DNA of 64,000 nucleotides from Ahrensia sp. (GCA_002706335.1 PAKZ01000009.1:124001-188000), one strand, 5' to 3'; counted from the stretch's first letter, positions 10,534-20,342 are shown. The notes: generated from the letters alone by a model not told the origin. Numbers and translations: made by a program.

Positions 10534-11718
10534 TCACCGCCCGTTCGTTCTATTTGCTATCGCGTCCAGTATGATTTCAGCGGCCCGGCTTCCGGGCCGC
10601 TTTTTTACTGCCATTAGTTCTCTCGCGTGCCGAAAGCCCTGCATTTGCACTTCAAAGGGCAAGCTGTTCGGCTCGACCAGCTCTTCTATCCGCCGAGCCA
10701 GCATCCCGGGCCTTATCATATAGTCGAGATATTCGGGCACGATTGGCCGATCGCAGATGACATTCGGCAACGCTGCCGTCCAAGTCGTGATCAACGGTAT
10801 GAACGGTCGCATGAACAGGTCTACGCGGTAACAACTGATCACCGGCACGCCCGCCAGGGCGAGTTCGAGAATGACGGTACCGGATGCCGCCAAGGCCGCG
10901 TCCGCCTGACGAAAAGCCTCCAGCTTGTCCTCATGCGCAACCGTAATCCGCGGCTGGGCGGGCCAGCTTGCGGTCTCGCGCTTGATGCTGTCTACAAGCT
11001 TCGGCAGGGTTGGTATGTGAATCCGAAACCGTTGCCCCCGTTCGTGCAGCGTTCGCACCGCCTTTCCGAAATCAGGCAGGAGCGCTTTTATCTCTCCGCT
11101 GCGGGAACCGGGCAACACGAGAAGATCGAACGTCTCGCTCTTGCCATACTGAGTCCGCGCTTCGCGTTGCAGCCAAATCTCCGCCAGATCCTCGCTAGCG
11201 GCCAGCGGATGGCCGACATAGTGGGTGGGCGGCCCCCCGAGCTTCTTCATGATGTCCGGTTCGAAAGGGAGAATTGCCAGCACATGATCGATGTGGCCCG
11301 TCATCTTTGCAGCCCGTTCCGGCCGCCAAGCCCATACGGTCGGCGCAACATACTTGATGACAGGCACGTCGGGCAGAGCCTTCTTCAAGCGCTTGGCGAC
11401 CCGGTGCGAGAAATCCGGGCTGTCGATCAGGATAATGACATCGGGCCGTGCCGCAATCATGGCCCTCGCAGTCTGGTTGATACGCATGATCAACCGCGGC
11501 AGGCTGGCAATGACGGACGTCAGACCGATAAGCGCTATTTCCGACGCATCGAAGACGCTTTTAAGCCCCCTCTCCCTTAGCCGGTCACCACCGACCCCGA
11601 CCAGTTTCGGTGTATGTCCGGTCTGCTCGGCAATAGTATCAATGAGATCGACAGCCAGATTCTCGCCGGAGATCTCACCTGCGACCAATCCTATGACAAG
11701 GGCACGGTTTGTCGTCAT
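10534..11718 (-). CDS. lpxB: Lipid-A-disaccharide synthase
   Basis: Joins UDP-2,3-diacylglucosamine and lipid X to form the lipid A disaccharide at the inner membrane. The 394-residue protein shows the N-terminal GLVAGEISGENLAVDLI motif, GIGG-equivalent VGVGGDRLRERGLKSVF, PDVIILIDSPDFSHRVAK near residue 95, YVAPTVWAWRPERA near residue 125 and LVLPGSRSGEIKALLP near residue 200, all typical of LpxB. The start ATG overlaps the lpxI stop by 4 bp (ATGA). It is the last gene of the lpxD-fabZ-lpxA-lpxI-lpxB run. Confidence 0.96.
   Translation of the reverse strand: MTTNRALVIGLVAGEISGENLAVDLIDTIAEQTGHTPKLVGVGGDRLRERGLKSVFDASEIALIGLTSVIASLPRLIMRINQTARAMIAARPDVIILIDSPDFSHRVAKRLKKALPDVPVIKYVAPTVWAWRPERAAKMTGHIDHVLAILPFEPDIMKKLGGPPTHYVGHPLAASEDLAEIWLQREARTQYGKSETFDLLVLPGSRSGEIKALLPDFGKAVRTLHERGQRFRIHIPTLPKLVDSIKRETASWPAQPRITVAHEDKLEAFRQADAALAASGTVILELALAGVPVISCYRVDLFMRPFIPLITTWTAALPNVICDRPIVPEYLDYMIRPGMLARRIEELVEPNSLPFEVQMQGFRHARELMAVKKRPGSRAAEIILDAIANRTNGR
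10580..10606 (+). terminator. Intrinsic terminator of gltA inside the lpxB 3' coding end
   Basis: GCGGCCCGG (10580-10588), a 3-base loop and CCGGGCCGC (10592-10600) form a perfect 9-bp GC stem followed by six T. It acts in the gltA direction. The same bases encode the lpxB residues KKRPGSRAAE on the other strand, so terminator and protein sequence are constrained together. Confidence 0.8.
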
Positions 11719-12593
11719 TCGCCATCCACCGGCTCACCGAAGGTTTCAGGATCGATTCCGGTCAGGAAAACGCCAAGTTCATCAGCCTTGGCGCAGGTCA
11801 CGTCCAGATCCGCGATCAGCGCCCGCCCGGCATGAACGCATATACCCGATAGGCCGGCCGCTGCCGCGTTTTCGACCGTTCTGACACCAATTGTCGGTAG
11901 ATCTGCGCGCAACTCCTGGCCAGGCTTGGCCAGTTTCACAAGAACACCACCACGGCGCCCAGAGATCCGTCCCTCGGCGCGCAATCGCGCGACGCGCTCA
12001 AGCATCGCGTCCGTGCCCTCCGCGCCTTCAAGTGCAACGATACGCCGGCCGATAGCGACACAGCCCTGCCCCGCGTCGAGATTGCCCAGCGCAATCGCGC
12101 CTTCTATCGCTGTCGCGATTGGTTGTCTGTTCGAGGACGCCGGTCTCGGCCCGGCAATATGCCCCTCACTTGCCAGGAGATTCGGCACCAACTCGTGAAC
12201 GCCACGCACTCGATAACCGGCCTCCTCGATCATTTCGACAACACCGCGCAGCAAAACGTCGTCCCCCGAACGAAGCTTAGGCAAAAAACGCGCCATCACT
12301 TTGATGGTCGTCCAGTCAGGCCTGATCTTGCGAAGTTTCGGGCGGCTTTTTACGCCGCCCACCATCACGACATCGGATGGATTAACCCGTTTCAGGATGG
12401 ACATGAGCACGCCGGGCCGTATCGGATAGACGACCTGATGCTCGAACCGGTAGAGGGCCGGATCCGCTTCTCCCTCGATCGCGACGATGAAAGGATTACG
12501 ACCCTGTTCCGCCAGTGTTTCCGCTACATAGAGCGGGATATCGCCACCACCGGCTATGATCGCGACGCGCGAAGCACTGTCGGCGGCACCCAT
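11715..12593 (-). CDS. lpxI: UDP-2,3-diacylglucosamine diphosphatase LpxI
   Basis: Hydrolyses UDP-2,3-diacylglucosamine to lipid X, the step between LpxD and LpxB. LpxI replaces LpxH in alphaproteobacteria, and its place between lpxA and lpxB supports the call. The protein opens with the glycine-rich VAIIAGGGDIPLYVAETL and has SDVVMVGGVKSRPKL near residue 75, LRSGDDVLLRGVVEMIEEAG near residue 105 and an ending around CAKADELGVFLTGI. I use the ATG one base after the lpxA stop (292 residues); an ATG at 12620 inside lpxA would add nine residues. Confidence 0.93.
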   Translation of the reverse strand: MGAADSASRVAIIAGGGDIPLYVAETLAEQGRNPFIVAIEGEADPALYRFEHQVVYPIRPGVLMSILKRVNPSDVVMVGGVKSRPKLRKIRPDWTTIKVMARFLPKLRSGDDVLLRGVVEMIEEAGYRVRGVHELVPNLLASEGHIAGPRPASSNRQPIATAIEGAIALGNLDAGQGCVAIGRRIVALEGAEGTDAMLERVARLRAEGRISGRRGGVLVKLAKPGQELRADLPTIGVRTVENAAAAGLSGICVHAGRALIADLDVTCAKADELGVFLTGIDPETFGEPVDGE

Positions 12594-12594
12594 T

Positions 12595-13431
12595 TCAGTC
12601 GCCGGTTTCCAGACGCCCATTCGAGGCCGATATGGGTGTCATGAATTTACGCCTACTATCAGCCAGTATGAAATCAGCGATGTCGCGGATTCCCTCGGAA
12701 CCGGGGTTGTCCGCGATCAGCCTGGCCGCGTTCTCGCGAAGAGACCCGTCAACGCCCGAAAACAGATCCTTGAACGTATGTCTGAGCGCGTTGATTTCGC
12801 CCTTGCCCATGCCCGATCGTTTCATACCGACGAGATTGAGGCCAGCCAGATAACCGCGATTGCCCATAATCATTCCGAACGGGATAACATCAGCCTGCAC
12901 CGCGGCAAGACCGCCGATGAAAGCATGGTGGCCGATCCGACAGAATTGGTGCACACCCGCTCCTCCGCCGATGATGACCCTGTCTCCGACGGTAGTATGG
13001 CCGCCGATCATGACATTGTTCGCGAATGTCACATGGCTCCCCAGAACGCAGTCATGTGCGACATGTGAATAGGCCAGGAACATGCAATTGTCGCCAATCG
13101 TGGTTTCGCCACGCGCATTGTCCGTTCCGAGATGCATCGTGACGCCTTCCCGGATGGTGTTTCCACGACCGATCACAAGCCTGGTCCTGGACCCGCCATG
13201 GGCGGTATTCTGCGGCTCGGCTCCGAGCACGGCATGCGGAAAAACGCGGCTCCCCTCACCAACGATCGTGTCGCCGATCACGACCGCATGGCTCATGAGC
13301 TCAACATTGTCTCCCAGTTGCACATGCGGCCCGACATGGCAGAAAGGGCCGATCTTCACTCCCGCGCCAAGCTCTGCTCCCCGCTCGATAAAGGCGGTCG
13401 GATGGATATCGCACTGCATGCTGTGTTGCAC
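12595..13431 (-). CDS. lpxA: Acyl-ACP--UDP-N-acetylglucosamine O-acyltransferase
   Basis: First step of lipid A synthesis, placing a 3-hydroxyacyl chain on UDP-GlcNAc. The 278-residue product is a left-handed beta helix with hexapeptide repeats from HPTAFIERGAELGAGVKIG onward; the catalytic His lies in FLAYSHVAHDCVLG, and HQFCRIGHHAFIGG and a C-terminal helical bundle follow. The GTG start is preferred because a GGAAGG ribosome site lies about 8 bases upstream at the fabZ end; an ATG four codons in (13419) is the alternative. It follows fabZ by 2 bp. Confidence 0.95.
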   Translation of the reverse strand: MQHSMQCDIHPTAFIERGAELGAGVKIGPFCHVGPHVQLGDNVELMSHAVVIGDTIVGEGSRVFPHAVLGAEPQNTAHGGSRTRLVIGRGNTIREGVTMHLGTDNARGETTIGDNCMFLAYSHVAHDCVLGSHVTFANNVMIGGHTTVGDRVIIGGGAGVHQFCRIGHHAFIGGLAAVQADVIPFGMIMGNRGYLAGLNLVGMKRSGMGKGEINALRHTFKDLFSGVDGSLRENAARLIADNPGSEGIRDIADFILADSRRKFMTPISASNGRLETGD

Positions 13432-13433
13432 GA

Positions 13434-13913
13434 TCAGCCTTCCGCGTCCGGGACATCGAGCATGGCGGTAAGTTCAGCTTCAGCGACTTTCTCGCTCCCA
13501 ACCATGGCCACGCAGGAATACCGGCAAACCGTGCCGCGCTTCTTCAACAGCTTCACGTGATACTCGAGCACGTCGCCCGGCACGACAGGACGGCGGAACT
13601 TCGCATTGTCGATTGTCATGAAATAGATCAGGGCGGGTTGTCCGAGGTCTGCAGCCTTGATGCTGATCGCGCCCGCTGTCTGGGCCATGCCTTCGATCAT
13701 CAAGACCCCCGGCATGATCGGTCGAGACGGGAAATGCCCCTGGAATTGCGGTTCGCTCGCCGTCACATTCTTGATACCGACAGCGGACTTATCACCGTCG
13801 ATGTCAATGATCCGGTCTACGAGGAGAAAAGGATAACGGTGCGGCAGCAGCCGCATCAAATCCTGGATATCCATGGCCTCCAGGCTCGACGCCTGATTGT
13901 CGGTATCGGTCAT
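13434..13913 (-). CDS. fabZ: 3-hydroxyacyl-ACP dehydratase FabZ
   Basis: Dehydrates 3-hydroxyacyl-ACP in fatty acid elongation and so competes with LpxA and LpxD for acyl donors, which explains its place between them. The 159-residue hot-dog fold has the catalytic His in [13 protein letters not shown] near residue 26 and the catalytic Glu in [14 protein letters not shown] near residue 70. An AGGA ribosome site precedes the ATG. The gap to lpxD is 15 bp, indicating one operon. Confidence 0.96.
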   Translation of the reverse strand: MTDTDNQASSLEAMDIQDLMRLLPHRYPFLLVDRIIDIDGDKSAVGIKNVTASEPQFQGHFPSRPIMPGVLMIEGMAQTAGAISIKAADLGQPALIYFMTIDNAKFRRPVVPGDVLEYHVKLLKKRGTVCRYSCVAMVGSEKVAEAELTAMLDVPDAEG

Positions 13914-13928
13914 CGGTGTTCCTGCAAG

Positions 13929-14996
13929 TTACTTTTTTGGCTTCTTATCGGTGCTGACAAGTTTCCGCAACGCAGTGACCTGACGCAAAGCCAACTTGGC
14001 TGGCAATGCCGGCGTGCCAAGCCATCTTTCTCCGTCGGGAATATTGTGCATCACTCCGGACGATCCGCCAATCTGCACCCTGTTTCCGATGGTGAGATGA
14101 TCAGCTATGCCGACACGTCCGCCGAACATGCACCCGTCGCCGACCGTCACACTGCCGGAAATACCCGTATGGGCGGCTATCACGCAGTGTCTACCGATAC
14201 GAACGTTGTGGGCGATTTGCACAAGATTATCGATTTTCGTGCCTTCGCCGATCACCGTGTCGTCCAACGCCCCGCGGTCGATCGTCGTATTAGCGCCAAT
14301 CTCGACACGATCCTGGATGATAACGCGTCCGAGTTGGGGGACCTTTTCCAGACCGCTCGGCCCCGGCATAAAGCCGAATCCATCTTGACCGATCTGAGCG
14401 CCTCCAAAGATGCAGACACCATTGCCGATCAGCGAATATTGTATGGTTGCGGACGGGCCGATCCGGCACTCGCGGCCAATCTGGCAATGATCTCCAACGA
14501 CCGCATTTGCGCCGATAACAGAATTTCGACCGACCGCCGCATAATCGCCGATGACCGCCCCTGGTTCGACGACCGCGCCGTCCTCGATCTGCGCAAGCAC
14601 GGAAACACGCGCGGCAGGGAAGTCGGGCGACAGTCCCGCCGAAACATTCACCGGGCCCGGCCCAAGAGCATCGGGAAAAAGGTGCCTTCCAATTTTCGCG
14701 AACGCATGATGCGGCGCCTGCACGACGATCTTGACCGGCTCAGCCGGCATGAATTCCAGGCTCGCTTCAGCACATAGGATCGCACCCACGCCTGAAATCC
14801 GCGCTGCATCCGCGAGGTGTGCGCCAGGCTGAATAAAGATCAGCGAACCGGGCTTCGGCTCCACAGCCGACGATAGGCGGTCAATCGCAATCTCTCCGCG
14901 CGCTCCATCCACGACCCTGCCGTCACAAATACGGGCCAGATCGGCTGAACTCAGCGTCTCAACAGGCTTCAGGAAATCGGGAGAGGTAACTGACAC
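13929..14996 (-). CDS. lpxD: UDP-3-O-acylglucosamine N-acyltransferase
   Basis: Adds the second 3-hydroxyacyl chain in lipid A synthesis. The 355-residue protein has an N-terminal uridine-binding domain (residues about 1-105) and a left-handed beta helix of hexapeptides such as [16 protein letters not shown]. The likely catalytic His lies in [14 protein letters not shown] near residue 250. The start is GTG at 14996, with no clear Shine-Dalgarno sequence because the bamA terminator T-run ends four bases upstream. No in-frame ATG lies near the expected N-terminus, so GTG is the best choice. Confidence 0.94.
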   Translation of the reverse strand: MSVTSPDFLKPVETLSSADLARICDGRVVDGARGEIAIDRLSSAVEPKPGSLIFIQPGAHLADAARISGVGAILCAEASLEFMPAEPVKIVVQAPHHAFAKIGRHLFPDALGPGPVNVSAGLSPDFPAARVSVLAQIEDGAVVEPGAVIGDYAAVGRNSVIGANAVVGDHCQIGRECRIGPSATIQYSLIGNGVCIFGGAQIGQDGFGFMPGPSGLEKVPQLGRVIIQDRVEIGANTTIDRGALDDTVIGEGTKIDNLVQIAHNVRIGRHCVIAAHTGISGSVTVGDGCMFGGRVGIADHLTIGNRVQIGGSSGVMHNIPDGERWLGTPALPAKLALRQVTALRKLVSTDKKPKK

Positions 14997-14999
14997 GAG

Positions 15000-15026
15000 A
15001 AAAACGGCCCGGCGCTAAGCCGGGCC
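15000..15026 (-). terminator. Intrinsic terminator of bamA directly before lpxD
   Basis: On the minus strand GGCCCGGC-TTAGC-GCCGGGCC forms an 8-bp GC stem followed by G and five T. It lies between the bamA stop (15033) and the lpxD GTG (14996). Partial read-through would still allow lpx expression, so it may work as an attenuator. Confidence 0.75.
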
Positions 15027-15032
15027 ATTGGA

Positions 15033-17360
15033 TCAAAACGCGGTGGAGATGGAGAAGTTGAACTTCTGCACCTTGTCGGTGGACTGCTTGGCGATCGGTA
15101 CCGCGTAGTCGAAACGCAGCGGTGCGAAGGGCGATTGCCAAATCAAGCCAAACCCGGCAGACGCGCGCCACTGCATATCAGTACCGGTAGCAGTCGCAGA
15201 ATCATGCCCATAAAGCGTGGCCGCATCGGCGAACACAGCGCCCTTCAACCCGAAATCACGCGGAATGGCCGGGATCGGGAACTGCGCTTCCGCAGTTGCA
15301 TTGAAATATGTCTTGCCGCCAATTCGGTCGCCGTTTGAATCAACCGGTCCGATACCATTCGCCGCGAAACCGCGAATTTCCGACGGCCCAAGACGGAAGT
15401 GATCGACGGTCCGAACCTCCTGTCCAAGTCCGTAAATATTACCGCCGCCAAACTTAACCAGCCCGACAATATCCGCGCTCTCCGACAGGGTGTGGAAATA
15501 CGTCCCCTTGACCACAGACTGGATATGCTTCGCGTCGCCGCCAATGCCGGCAATCTCCTGCGAGAAGTTCACATAGAGACCGTCATGCGGATCCTGTACG
15601 TCATCGACGTCATTATAGGTAAACCCGTAAAACGCCGCCGATTTTGTCCAAGTCGTTCCGTAAGCAGTAACATCAGCGCAGATCGACGCAGGCGTAGTAC
15701 CGCCACAATCGAGATCGGAGTACTCGTCCTGCTCGAAGCGATATCCAACGTTGGTTTTCAGCTCTTCAGTAATCGGCAACCCGAAACTGATCGAACCACC
15801 CTGCGTGGAAATGCTGTAGCTGTCGTAATCTTTCGACCGCTTGAAGGCGGCAGCAGTCGCAGCCAAGCGATAGCCTAGGAAATATGGCTCGGTGAAAGAG
15901 ATATTGTAGGACCGGTTGTCTGTACCGCCACCCGCGCTTACGCGCACAGTCTGACCGCGGCCGAGGAAATTGCGCTCAGTGACATTCGCCTCAATCGCAA
16001 TACCGCCACCGCCAGTTCCGCCGGTCGAATAGCCCGCACCAATTCCGAACTCACCCGTCGACTTGTCGACCGCATTGACGACCACAACCACACGGTCAGG
16101 AGCGGAGCCCTGGCGGGTCGAAATTTCGACACGCTCAAAGTAATCCAGCGCCTCAAGACGCTTCTGCGCGCGGCGCAGGAGGATCTGGTTGAAGGCGTCG
16201 CCTTCGGAAAGGTCGAATTCGCGGCGGATCACGTAATCACGCGTACGCGCGTTGCCGACAATCTCGATCCGCTCGATAAACGCTCTCTGGCCCTGGTCGA
16301 CCACGTAGGAAACATCGATCGTCCCGGTCTCGAAATTGCGATTGCCGACAGGCGTCACTTCCGCAAAGGGGAAACCGTCGGCGGCCAGGCGCTCGGACAT
16401 CGCAATCAGCGTGTCTTCGACATCCTCTGCTGCATAGGTCTTGCCACTGCGGGTCTTCACCGTCTGCCGAAGATCGTCCGAAGTTACGCCGTTGACCGAG
16501 CTATCGATATCGATGTTGCCAAAGCGATACTTTTCGCCTTCGTCGACCTCGATCGTGACCATCACGTTTCCGGTGTTCGGATCTATGTCGCCATTGGAGG
16601 CGAGAATCCGGAAATCCGCGTAACCGTGATTGAAATAGAACTGACGAAGCATCTCCTCATCGGCTGCGAGGCGCTGGTCGTCATAGATGTCATTGCGGGT
16701 CAGCCACGACAGGAAATTGGACCGCTTCGTAGAGATCACGCCCTGCAGGCGACGATCGCTGAACGCGTTGTTTCCGATGAAGTTGACCTGCGTGATCTTC
16801 GTGCGGCCGCCCTCGTCGATCTGGAACACAACGTTAACGCGTCCCTCGCCCAAGTCGACGACTTCAGGATAAACGCTCACATCGTTGCGACCGATGCTGC
16901 CATAGGCATCCTTGATGGCCTCGACGTCGGCGTCGAGCGTCACCTGGTCGAAGGTGCTGCGCGGCTGAAGCTGAACAACGCTCTTCAGGCGACTGTCCTT
17001 CTGCTTGCGGTTACCGCGGAAAACAACCTGGTTGACGATCGAAAGCTCGGAAACCGTCACCACGAGGGTAGACCCGGAAACGGAGACATTGACGTCGGAA
17101 AACAGTCCGGTCGCGAACAGCTTCTTGACCGCATCATCGACAGCGGCGGCCGTATAGTTCTTGCCGGACTTGTAGCCGATAAGATTGGAGACAGTGGATG
17201 AGGAAACACGCTGGTTGCCGCGCACGGAAATCGCACGCACAACGGCCGCCTCGGCCGCCGATGCAGTGGCGAGTGTCGCAACTATTCCGCCGCCAAGAGC
17301 AGGAGTGAGCGCCAAGGCGATTGCGGATACGGCGCTTAAAAGTTTCGGTGCCGGCTTCAT
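15033..17360 (-). CDS. bamA: Outer membrane protein assembly factor BamA
   Basis: Central subunit of the beta-barrel assembly machine. The 775-residue precursor has a signal peptide (MKPAPKLLSAVSAIALALTP, cut near an AEAAV site), five POTRA domains (residues about 45-430) and a C-terminal 16-strand barrel ending with Phe, as outer-membrane proteins do. I use the ATG at 17360 because GAGGGG precedes it and a predicted promoter lies at 17431-17458; an upstream in-frame start at 17447 would fall within that promoter. rseP lies 194 bp upstream and lpxD 36 bp downstream, the usual alphaproteobacterial order. Confidence 0.96.
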   Translation of the reverse strand: MKPAPKLLSAVSAIALALTPALGGGIVATLATASAAEAAVVRAISVRGNQRVSSSTVSNLIGYKSGKNYTAAAVDDAVKKLFATGLFSDVNVSVSGSTLVVTVSELSIVNQVVFRGNRKQKDSRLKSVVQLQPRSTFDQVTLDADVEAIKDAYGSIGRNDVSVYPEVVDLGEGRVNVVFQIDEGGRTKITQVNFIGNNAFSDRRLQGVISTKRSNFLSWLTRNDIYDDQRLAADEEMLRQFYFNHGYADFRILASNGDIDPNTGNVMVTIEVDEGEKYRFGNIDIDSSVNGVTSDDLRQTVKTRSGKTYAAEDVEDTLIAMSERLAADGFPFAEVTPVGNRNFETGTIDVSYVVDQGQRAFIERIEIVGNARTRDYVIRREFDLSEGDAFNQILLRRAQKRLEALDYFERVEISTRQGSAPDRVVVVVNAVDKSTGEFGIGAGYSTGGTGGGGIAIEANVTERNFLGRGQTVRVSAGGGTDNRSYNISFTEPYFLGYRLAATAAAFKRSKDYDSYSISTQGGSISFGLPITEELKTNVGYRFEQDEYSDLDCGGTTPASICADVTAYGTTWTKSAAFYGFTYNDVDDVQDPHDGLYVNFSQEIAGIGGDAKHIQSVVKGTYFHTLSESADIVGLVKFGGGNIYGLGQEVRTVDHFRLGPSEIRGFAANGIGPVDSNGDRIGGKTYFNATAEAQFPIPAIPRDFGLKGAVFADAATLYGHDSATATGTDMQWRASAGFGLIWQSPFAPLRFDYAVPIAKQSTDKVQKFNFSISTAF

Positions 17361-17430
17361 TCGGTCCGTTTCCCCTCTTTTCCCGTCCGCCTCTTTACGG
17401 GTCTTGTGAACATAAATCATTGAATTGACC

Positions 17431-17458
17431 GTATTACAGGCTTTCATTTCACACGCAA
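17431..17458 (-). promoter_or_regulatory. Predicted bamA promoter
   Basis: On the minus strand TTGCGT (17453-17458) and TAATAC (17431-17436) are separated by 16 bp. Transcription would start near 17424, about 65 bases before the bamA ATG. A GTAA-N7-TTAAC near-match to the CtrA box lies just upstream at 17467-17482. Confidence 0.45.
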
Positions 17459-17554
17459 GGGCTGCGGTTAAAATGCGTTTACGAAGGCGCCCTGCGTGGC
17501 AAAATCGTCACGCGCGAAATGCCCGGATGGTAAACAATTTGACTAAAATCCACC

Positions 17555-18706
17555 CTAATTGCCTCCCAGCAGCGATGTGATGTCGTTCCACGTTGCGAAA
17601 ACCATAAGACCGAGAATCAGTCCGAATCCGATGCGATATCCGTATTCCTGCGCATTTTCAGGGACAGGTTTGCCCCGCATCGCCTCGAAAGCGTAGAACA
17701 CGAGATGCCCGCCATCAAGGATTGGAACGGGCAACAGGTTCAACAATCCGATCGAAATCGACAATATCGCGGCGAGGTTGAGCAGGGCGACAAATCCAAG
17801 CGTCGCGACCTGCCCTGACATCTTGGCGACCCGAATCGGTCCGCCTATCTGGTCCGGCTTCTCGCGGCCCGAGAATATGCCCGCGATATAGCCGCCCGTC
17901 CGCTTGATCACATAGCCGGTTTCCGTGACCGCCATGACGAAAGATTCGCCGACACCGTAATGCTCGACCCTGTGACCGCCGGTCTTGCGGTCATTGAGCA
18001 CACCGATGATGCCCTGCTCCATCTTGTTGCCGAATCGATCCTCGATTTCGAGCCGCTCCGGAGTAACATCGAACGTGAGCATCTCGCCGGCGCGTTCCAT
18101 CACCATTTTGATGGGCTCGCCGGAGCGGACGGATACGTAACGTTGTACGTCGGAGAACTGTTCGACAGGAATTCCGTCAACGCTTACGAATCTGTCGCCC
18201 GGCATGATGCCGACGCGCTCGGCGACGCTTCCGGGCCGAATCTCAGACACCACCGGATCAGCCACGCCCCGGCCGTAAAGCGAAAAGATCGCTGTAAAAA
18301 TCGCGACCGCAAAGATAAAATTCGCCAGCGGGCCGGCGAAAACCGTCGCCGCGCGACGCCCGACCGACTTGTTGGGAAAAGCAACCGCCTGTTCCTCCGG
18401 CGTCAACGCCTCGCTGGATTGGCCTTCCGGTATGGACGTGGCGTTCATGTCGCCAACAAACTTCACGTAACCACCGAGAGGAATCCATGACAGCCGCCAG
18501 CGCGTTCCCTTGCGGTCGGTGAAGCCGGCAAGTTCCGGTCCAAAACCAACCGAAAAGACCTTCGCGCCGATTCCGCACCAACGACCGACGAGATAATGGC
18601 CGAGCTCGTGGACGAAAACCACGATCAGGAGAACAAAGAGGAAAGGCAGCAATGTGCCAACGATGAAACCGTCAGTCGAAAACAAGCCCGTCACAAAACT
18701 CAGCAT
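17555..18706 (-). CDS. rseP: Site-2 metalloprotease RseP family
   Basis: Intramembrane zinc protease that cleaves anti-sigma factors and remnant signal peptides. The 383-residue protein has the zinc motif FVHELGHYLVGRWCG near residue 30, one PDZ domain around residues 130-210 (PGSVAERVGIMPGDRFVSV) and the second active-site motif NLLPVPILDGGHLVFY near residue 330. I start at ATG 18706 with AGGGA upstream; a TTG two codons earlier is less likely. Together with cdsA, uppS and bamA it forms the usual envelope cluster. Confidence 0.95.
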   Translation of the reverse strand: MLSFVTGLFSTDGFIVGTLLPFLFVLLIVVFVHELGHYLVGRWCGIGAKVFSVGFGPELAGFTDRKGTRWRLSWIPLGGYVKFVGDMNATSIPEGQSSEALTPEEQAVAFPNKSVGRRAATVFAGPLANFIFAVAIFTAIFSLYGRGVADPVVSEIRPGSVAERVGIMPGDRFVSVDGIPVEQFSDVQRYVSVRSGEPIKMVMERAGEMLTFDVTPERLEIEDRFGNKMEQGIIGVLNDRKTGGHRVEHYGVGESFVMAVTETGYVIKRTGGYIAGIFSGREKPDQIGGPIRVAKMSGQVATLGFVALLNLAAILSISIGLLNLLPVPILDGGHLVFYAFEAMRGKPVPENAQEYGYRIGFGLILGLMVFATWNDITSLLGGN

Positions 18707-18783
18707 GGCCAATCCCTGTCAGTTCCCCAATTCATATCGCCGCCGAAATCCGGCGGCAGCGTGGCAGAACATCCCGCCAAAAA

Positions 18784-19596
18784 CTAAAAAAAGGCAGAGG
18801 ACGGCCGACCGAAACCACCATCCAGAACACCTAGAGCCCAAAGAGCGATAGCCGCGAAGACAAGACCATCCACGCGATCCATGAACCCGCCATGGCCCGG
18901 GATGATATGGCTCGAATCCTTTACCCCGTTGCGCCGCTTTATCCACGATTCGAAGAAGTCGCCTGCCTGCGAAATCACCGACAGGACGATGGCGAGTACA
19001 ACAGCGAGACCATATGCATCCCGCCCCGCGCAGAAAAACACCAGCAAAGCCGCGATGATCGCCGAACCGACACCGCCGAACCCGCCGGACCAGGTTTTCT
19101 TCGGAGAGATGACGGGGGCGATCTTCGGCCCACCAAAATGACGGCCCGCGAAATAGGCGCCGATATCGGTCGCCCAAACCACTGCGAACAGGAACAAGAT
19201 AGCGACAAGACCTGAGGCATCCGTTTCGGAGTGGCGCAACATGTTCAAAGCCACGAGAGCCAGGCCGGAATAAACAAATCCAGCCACAGACCATTTCCCG
19301 CCGGCCATGCTCGCGCTTGCCACCGTGAAAACGATTGTCGCGAGAGCCCAGACATAAGGCATGGCTTCGTTCGGGACGATCAATCCGGCAATGAACAGGA
19401 GGCCGAGAAAGAAGAAACCGAGCAAACGAACCCTGTCGTCGCCATTGGGCGATACGACATCGAACCATTCGGCCCACACGATCATCGCGATAAGCGTGCA
19501 GATGACCGCAAACAGCCACCCTCCGACAAGCGTAGACCCGAGCACCAGCACCGCCAGAATGACGGCAGACGCAATTCGCGCTCGCAAGTCATTCAT
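18784..19596 (-). CDS. cdsA: Phosphatidate cytidylyltransferase
   Basis: Makes CDP-diacylglycerol, precursor of all phospholipids, in the inner membrane. The 270-residue product has about eight hydrophobic helices and the CDS signature [20 protein letters not shown] with the following GGFMDRVDG near the C-terminus. The ATG at 19596 overlaps the uppS stop by 4 bp; longer in-frame starts would lie inside uppS. It precedes rseP by 77 bp. Confidence 0.95.
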   Translation of the reverse strand: MNDLRARIASAVILAVLVLGSTLVGGWLFAVICTLIAMIVWAEWFDVVSPNGDDRVRLLGFFFLGLLFIAGLIVPNEAMPYVWALATIVFTVASASMAGGKWSVAGFVYSGLALVALNMLRHSETDASGLVAILFLFAVVWATDIGAYFAGRHFGGPKIAPVISPKKTWSGGFGGVGSAIIAALLVFFCAGRDAYGLAVVLAIVLSVISQAGDFFESWIKRRNGVKDSSHIIPGHGGFMDRVDGLVFAAIALWALGVLDGGFGRPSSAFF

Positions 19597-20342
19597 AATG
19601 CGATGTCTTTCGCGTCTTCCACGCCGCCAAAGCGGCGTGTCCGCGACGCATACTCTTCGATCGCCTGCTCCATCCACGACTTGTCGAAGTCGGGCCACAT
19701 GCAGGGAAGAAAGACAAGTTCAGAATAGGCGGACTGCCAAAGCATGAAATTGGAAAGACGCATCTCTCCGCTCGTGCGGATCAACAAGTCAGGGTCGGGC
19801 TGCCCTCCGGTATCGAGCGCGCCACAAATGTCGGCTTCCGTGATCGTGCCCGGATCCCTGCCCTTCTGCGCGAATTCAGCTGCGAGCCGCGCAAATGCGC
19901 GACGAATCTCGTCGCGTCCCCCATAGTTGAAGGCAATGTTCAGATTGAGGACCGAATTGTCCCGCGAACGAAATTCGGCGGTCTCCATCAGACCGAGAAT
20001 GTCGGGAGAAAGATCGGTGCGCGAACCGATGATCCGAATGCGCACACCGTTGGCGCACAACTCCGCGAGATCGCGCGTGATGAACAGCTTCATCAGGCCC
20101 AGCAGGTCGCGCACTTCCCGCTGCGGCCGGGACCAGTTTTCTGACGAGAATGCGTAGAGCGTCAGATGCGAGATACCCAGCTCGCTGGCGGCGCGTACAG
20201 CCTTGCGCACCGCATCGACGCCTGCCTTGTGTCCAAAACCGCGCGGTTTATGACGAGCGGCCGCCCACCGCCCGTTACCATCCATGATGATGCCGACATG
20301 GCGCGGCGTCATTGTATCCCGGTTCTGGCTGTCATCGGCCAA
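19593..20342 (-). CDS. uppS: Undecaprenyl diphosphate synthase
   Basis: Cis-prenyltransferase that makes the C55 carrier lipid precursor for peptidoglycan and O-antigen. The 249-residue protein has the signature [18 protein letters not shown] near residue 15, with the catalytic Asp in [19 protein letters not shown] near residue 70, and the closing [19 protein letters not shown] region. The first possible start is TTG at 20342 with AGGAGA 11 bases upstream; ATG at 20312 would give 239 residues, and I cannot decide firmly. It is translationally coupled to cdsA. Confidence 0.95.
   Translation of the reverse strand: MADDSQNRDTMTPRHVGIIMDGNGRWAAARHKPRGFGHKAGVDAVRKAVRAASELGISHLTLYAFSSENWSRPQREVRDLLGLMKLFITRDLAELCANGVRIRIIGSRTDLSPDILGLMETAEFRSRDNSVLNLNIAFNYGGRDEIRRAFARLAAEFAQKGRDPGTITEADICGALDTGGQPDPDLLIRTSGEMRLSNFMLWQSAYSELVFLPCMWPDFDKSWMEQAIEEYASRTRRFGGVEDAKDIAL

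Noticed and set aside
10627-11580. Long open frame (317 codons) on the plus strand opposite lpxB
   Set aside because: The complementary frame of a GC-rich gene is often open; no recognisable motif, and lpxB on the other strand is certain.
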